18,786 nt of DNA from Candidatus Moraniibacteriota bacterium (lineage in GTDB: Bacteria > Patescibacteriota > Minisyncoccia > Moranbacterales > UBA2206). The notes under the pieces are model-generated. The model saw only the letters and a program-made list of their open reading frames with translations, was not told where the DNA came from and ran no database searches. Where the stretch lies: NCBI GenBank assembly GCA_003543115.1, contig DPJH01000039.1, positions 17,093 to 35,878 on the forward strand, in the 5' to 3' direction. Within the stretch, counting starts at the first letter, position 1; each line of letters opens with the position of its first letter. The translations under genes and the position numbers were made by a program. Below are positions 15,449-18,786 of the stretch, in pieces.

Positions 15449-16735
15449 TTATATTTTTTCCAATCTCTTGAAAACCTCTTCATTTTCCAGGACTCCCTTA
15501 GTATAAGAATATAATCTTTCCATATCTACATTTTTTTCAAAATCCTTAACATTTTTATAATATTGCAAGGTTTTATTCATTTCAGACTCCACATCTTTTG
15601 CATCAATTGAAATTTCTTCCAGCCTAATGATCTCCTTCAAAGCCAAAGCGGACTTTACTCTTTTTTCTGCCTGCGGCTCCCAATCTTTCTCTAAATCCTT
15701 TTTTTCTTTTTTCAACTGTCCAAGATATTGGTCTAAGTTCATTCCCATAGATTGGATTTGCTGTTCAAACTCAAGCATCATTTTTTGCACTTCTTCCTTA
15801 ACCATAACTTCCGGCAATTCTACCTCTACATGATCTACAATTTTTTCCAAGATCTTCGTTCTTTTCTCTTCCTTGTGCTTGCTTTCCTTTTCTTCCTTCA
15901 TCCCTTTTTGCATATTTTTCTTGAGTGCCTCAAGATTTTCAAATTCTCCCAATGATTTTGCAAAATCATCTCCGATTTCTGGGATTTGTCTTTCTTGGAC
16001 TAATTTCATCTTAACCTTAAATTTGGCTAATTTTCCTGCTAATTCTTTTTTATGATATTTTTCCGGAAATTTAAGCTCGAATTCTTTTTCTTCTCCTTCT
16101 TTCATTCCGATTAAATTATCCTCAAATCCAGGGATAAAAACTCCTTTTCCAATGACTAGAGGATGATTTTTGCTGGTTCCATTTTCGATTGGCACATTTT
16201 CCACTGAAACGCTAAAATCAATTTCTACGCTGTCATCTTTTCGCACCTCTCGATTTACGGTTATCAACTTAACACGGCTGCTGGCTAAATGTTCAAGTTC
16301 GTGCGCAATCTCTTCATCGGTTACTTCAAGCGGCTTTGCAGAAAATTCTTCATTCACTTTCTTCACTTCTTTTTTATATTCATCTTTCAGCGTGGCTTTT
16401 GGCATAACCGCCACTATTGCCTTATATACCAAGTCTTTTTCCAATTCAAGCTTCTCAATCTCCACTTTAGGGCTACCAATGACATCCAATTTCTCTTTTA
16501 CCACAAAATCAATATAGCTTTTCTGCACCGCCTTTTCTGCCGCATTATTCAAGAGCACTCCCATGCCCACTTTTTGAGCTACGATATTTCGTGGAGCTTT
16601 TCCAGGACGAAAACCAGGAATTTTTATTTCCTGAGAAACCTCGCTGACTGCTAAATCCACATATTTCTCCCATTCCTTCCATCCAAGCGTAACCTCAAAT
16701 TCAACTGCTGACTTTGGTAATTTTTTTATCATCAT
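15449..16735 (-). CDS. tig: Trigger factor, ribosome-associated chaperone
   Basis: Trigger factor binds the ribosomal exit tunnel and shields nascent chains. The N-terminal domain carries the ribosome-binding signature GFRPGKAP (residues 41-48 from the chosen start). An FKBP-like domain follows (about 167-247), and then a long, lysine/glutamate-rich C-terminal chaperone domain. I start at the ATG at 16735 (429 residues), because family members begin just before the KLPKS motif; 16732 is equally possible. A longer frame from 16762 exists, but its first codon lies inside a 14-bp hairpin and its extra residues have no family counterpart. No Shine-Dalgarno sequence supports any start. It lies upstream of clpP, a pairing known from many bacteria, and downstream of ppa. 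Confidence 0.95.
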   Translation of the reverse strand: MMIKKLPKSAVEFEVTLGWKEWEKYVDLAVSEVSQEIKIPGFRPGKAPRNIVAQKVGMGVLLNNAAEKAVQKSYIDFVVKEKLDVIGSPKVEIEKLELEKDLVYKAIVAVMPKATLKDEYKKEVKKVNEEFSAKPLEVTDEEIAHELEHLASSRVKLITVNREVRKDDSVEIDFSVSVENVPIENGTSKNHPLVIGKGVFIPGFEDNLIGMKEGEEKEFELKFPEKYHKKELAGKLAKFKVKMKLVQERQIPEIGDDFAKSLGEFENLEALKKNMQKGMKEEKESKHKEEKRTKILEKIVDHVEVELPEVMVKEEVQKMMLEFEQQIQSMGMNLDQYLGQLKKEKKDLEKDWEPQAEKRVKSALALKEIIRLEEISIDAKDVESEMNKTLQYYKNVKDFEKNVDMERLYSYTKGVLENEEVFKRLEKI

Positions 16736-16749
16736 TTGCAGAATTTTAT

Positions 16750-16783
16750 AATTTTTAAACAATCTTCTTATTGTTTAAAAATT
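16750..16783 (-). promoter_or_regulatory. 14-bp hairpin in the ppa-tig spacer
   Basis: AATTTTTAAACAAT (16750-16763) and ATTGTTTAAAAATT (16770-16783) are exact complements around a 6-nt loop. On the transcript strand no U-tract follows, so it is not a normal terminator. It ends 14 nt before the likely tig start and could affect mRNA processing or translation. Confidence 0.5.
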
Positions 16784-16802
16784 AAAAATTTAAATATAAT
16801 AT

Positions 16803-17327
16803 TTAGAACTTACTCTTATATAATTCAATGCTTTTCATCACAGCTTCTATGGCTTTTTCTTTCCCTTCAAAGCCTCCGACTGAAACAATTTTTTCTTCAA
16901 TAGTTTTATATGTTTCAAAAAAATGTTGCATTTCTTTGATAGTGTGATTGTTGATGTCTTCCAGATCAGAAATATCATCCCACCTTGGATCTTTAGCCGG
17001 TACAGCAATTATTTTATCATCGCTGTCTCCGCAATCAATCATGTGCATTATAGCTACAGGGCGAACTTTCAAAAGGATCCCAGGATACAATGGGTAGGTC
17101 GTTAAAACAACAACGTCGAGCGCATCGCCATCCTCCCACAAAGTTTTCGGAGCAAATCCATAATCAAACGGATAGTCCTGTGAAGTTTTCATTGCTCTGT
17201 CCAATTTTATCAGTCCCGTTTCCTTATCAATTTCATATTTATTTTTTGATCCTCTTGGACATTCAATAATAACATTGAATTCTTGCGGAGCTCCTTCGCC
17301 TAGCCCCAAATCATGCCATAAGTTCAT
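16803..17327 (-). CDS. ppa: Inorganic pyrophosphatase, family I
   Basis: This soluble enzyme hydrolyses pyrophosphate to phosphate and so pulls biosynthetic reactions such as nucleic acid and aminoacyl-tRNA synthesis forward. The 174 residues match the bacterial family I length. Visible active-site residues include E22 and the ECPRGSKNKYE block (22-32), Y56 in YPFDYGF, the metal-binding signature DGDALDVVVL with D66, D68 and D71, the D103-D104-K105 region followed by VPAKDP, and Y139 in FFETYK. It lies 28 bp after nusA and about 67 bp before tig, suggesting co-transcription. No Shine-Dalgarno sequence precedes the ATG. Confidence 0.97.
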   Translation of the reverse strand: MNLWHDLGLGEGAPQEFNVIIECPRGSKNKYEIDKETGLIKLDRAMKTSQDYPFDYGFAPKTLWEDGDALDVVVLTTYPLYPGILLKVRPVAIMHMIDCGDSDDKIIAVPAKDPRWDDISDLEDINNHTIKEMQHFFETYKTIEEKIVSVGGFEGKEKAIEAVMKSIELYKSKF

Positions 17328-17355
17328 ATTTTTTATTTTTAAAAATTAAAATTTT

Positions 17356-18597
17356 CTATTCGCTTTCTTCTTCGGAAATAGATTCTTCTGAAACCTCTTC
17401 TGACTCTTCTTTAGCAGCCTTAACTCCTAAAATATCAATTTTCCATCCTGTCAATTTTGCAGCCAAGCGCACATTCTGCCCTCTTTTTCCAATCGCCAAA
17501 GACAATTGGTCTTCCGGCACGGAAATCGTCGCTTCTTTGTTTTCTTCCCTGGTATCTACGCTCACTACTTTTGCCGGAGAAAGCGCTGCTGCAATGAATT
17601 TTTTAATATCTTCATTCCAAAGGATAATATCTATTTTTTCTCCTCCTAATTCATCGATTACTGCCTGCACTCTGGTACCTTTTTGTCCGACGCAAGAGCC
17701 TATCGGGTCAATGCCGGGTTCAGCTGAATATACAGCTATCTTTGTCCTGTCTCCGGCTTCTCTGGCAATAGCTTTTATTTCTACGGTTCCGGCAAAAATC
17801 TCCGGAACTTCCAATTCGAAAAGTTTTCTCACCATTTCGGCGTGAATACGGCTTAGGGTTATTCCAGGCCCCTTGGAACCTTCTTCTACCTTAGCCAAAT
17901 AAACCTTCAACCTTTGCCCGATTCGATAGCTCTCTCCTTGCGCCTGCTCTGAAGGAAAAAGAATTCCCACTGATTTTCCAAGATCGATAAAAACATTTCT
18001 TCCCTCGATTCTTTGAACCACTCCGGCAATGATTTCTCCTTCCCTGTTTTTATACTCATCAAACATGGAATCTCTCTCCGCTTCTCTGATTCTTTGGATA
18101 ATGACTTGTTTTGCAGTCTGAGCGGCCACTCTTCCATAATCTTGATGCTGTTCCAATTCAATTTCAATTATTTCTCCCAATTTTGCATTTTTTTTAATTT
18201 CTCTTGCATCTTCTACAGTCAAATCTCTTTCAGGATTATAGCGGGGCAATCTTTCTTCATCAGATTCAAGCACTTCTTCAGTTTTCACTTCTTTTTCTTT
18301 GTTTTCTAATTCTTCTTCGCTTTTCTCTTCCACAAATTCTCTCATAGTTTCATCAATCACCTCTTTCACTAAGAAAAACTTGCTATTTCCAGTTTTTTCA
18401 TCAAAAACAGCTTTGATATTTTGCCCCTTTTTACCATAATCTTTTTTATAGGCCGCAGCCAAAGCTGCTTCAATAGTTTCGACTACCTTTTCTTTGGAAA
18501 TTCCTTTTTCCTCGCAAAGAGCGGCAATGGCACTGCCAAAATCGCCCATTCGGCTGGTCTGGGTGTCTTTTTCAGTTGTTATTTTTTTTCTTGGCAT
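17356..18597 (-). CDS. nusA: Transcription termination/antitermination factor NusA
   Basis: NusA binds RNA polymerase and modulates pausing, intrinsic termination and antitermination. The 413 residues contain an N-terminal polymerase-binding domain (about 17-180), an S1 domain (about 187-253, GEIIAGVVQRIEGRNVFIDLG), KH1 (about 270-330, with GQKG at 304-307) and KH2 (about 344-392, with GKRG at 370-373). A Glu-rich tail follows. No C-terminal acidic repeats of the E. coli type are seen. A Glu/Lys-rich insertion (about 88-118) interrupts the N-terminal domain. The ATG at 18597 adds about 16 residues before the usual family start; M17 at 18549 is the alternative, and neither has a Shine-Dalgarno sequence. 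It heads the nusA-ppa-tig-clpP cluster, and its leader carries a terminator-like hairpin. Confidence 0.96.
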   Translation of the reverse strand: MPRKKITTEKDTQTSRMGDFGSAIAALCEEKGISKEKVVETIEAALAAAYKKDYGKKGQNIKAVFDEKTGNSKFFLVKEVIDETMREFVEEKSEEELENKEKEVKTEEVLESDEERLPRYNPERDLTVEDAREIKKNAKLGEIIEIELEQHQDYGRVAAQTAKQVIIQRIREAERDSMFDEYKNREGEIIAGVVQRIEGRNVFIDLGKSVGILFPSEQAQGESYRIGQRLKVYLAKVEEGSKGPGITLSRIHAEMVRKLFELEVPEIFAGTVEIKAIAREAGDRTKIAVYSAEPGIDPIGSCVGQKGTRVQAVIDELGGEKIDIILWNEDIKKFIAAALSPAKVVSVDTREENKEATISVPEDQLSLAIGKRGQNVRLAAKLTGWKIDILGVKAAKEESEEVSEESISEEESE

Positions 18598-18635
18598 AAA
18601 TTTATATCTAAATTTTAATTAATTTAATAATTCTC

Positions 18636-18661
18636 AAAAAATAAAGCCCGCTCTCGCGGAC
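18636..18661 (-). terminator. Attenuator-like intrinsic terminator in the nusA leader
   Basis: On the transcript strand GTCCGC-GAGA-GCGGGC (18661-18646) forms a 6-bp GC-rich stem with a GNRA-type loop and one G-U pair. TTTATTTTTTG follows immediately. It lies about 20 nt after the predicted start site and about 40-50 nt before the nusA ATG, inside the leader. That position suggests premature termination control of nusA. Confidence 0.65.
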
Positions 18662-18686
18662 CACCATTTCATCAAACTGTGTTTCT

Positions 18687-18714
18687 ATTATATCAAATAA
18701 AATACATTAGTCAA
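18687..18714 (-). promoter_or_regulatory. Promoter of the nusA-ppa-tig-clpP cluster
   Basis: TTGACT (18714-18709), a 16-bp spacer ending in TGA, and a perfect TATAAT (18692-18687) on the minus strand: both a near-consensus -35 and an extended -10. Transcription should start near 18680. The remaining bases to the window edge show no clear gene. Confidence 0.78.
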
Positions 18715-18786
18715 GATCAGTAATGTAAACGTAGCTGTTTTTTATCTGTTTTGTGATTATTTTTAGCTATTTTAAGCCCAATTTTT

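Noticed and set aside
16750..16783. Intrinsic terminator between ppa and tig
   Set aside because: The stem has no U-tract after it on the transcript strand and no GC core, and downstream genes lack a visible separate promoter.

Overview
The window is about 18.8 kb of AT-rich bacterial chromosome made almost entirely of compact, single-copy core genes. All genes but one lie on the minus strand, spacers are short, the standard genetic code is used, and most start codons lack a Shine-Dalgarno sequence. Small membrane-anchored versions of common domains also occur. Together these suggest a genome-reduced lineage such as the Patescibacteria / Candidate Phyla Radiation (Parcubacteria-like). That placement is inferred from style and protein sequence and was not tested by a search.

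Layout: (1) 1-7300: rpoC, cut at the left edge, and rpoB, both minus, with a clear promoter and a roughly 200-nt leader upstream of rpoB. (2) 7340-8990: a two-gene unit (membrane-anchored N-acetylmuramoyl-alanine amidase, then a very short TsaB-like protein) and a separate membrane-anchored FKBP-type prolyl isomerase, each with its own terminator. (3) 9019-10230: an unrecognised membrane-anchored, cysteine-paired extracytoplasmic protein that may be a TIM barrel. (4) 10321-10814: tRNA-Pro(TGG) and tRNA-Gly(TCC), with a GC-rich hairpin-packed island between them. (5) 10878-11302: an HU gene with promoter, terminator and an adjacent DnaA-box sequence. (6) RNase Y (minus) diverging from gpmI (plus), the only plus-strand gene. 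(7) 14802-18714: a minus-strand cluster nusA-ppa-tig-clpP, led by a strong promoter and a terminator-like leader hairpin.

The gene set covers transcription (RpoB, RpoC, NusA), RNA turnover (RNase Y), translation (two tRNAs), chaperoning and proteolysis (trigger factor, ClpP), nucleoid structure (HU), central metabolism (phosphoglycerate mutase, pyrophosphatase) and the cell envelope (amidase, FKBP, unknown anchored protein).

I see no defence system, CRISPR array, insertion sequence or prophage. The most interesting signals are non-coding: a leader upstream of rpoB whose four segments can pair in mutually exclusive ways, a probable NusA-sensitive attenuator upstream of nusA, and the palindromic GC-rich island between the tRNA genes. 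The shortened TsaB-like protein and the eight-cysteine surface protein are the most unusual coding features.
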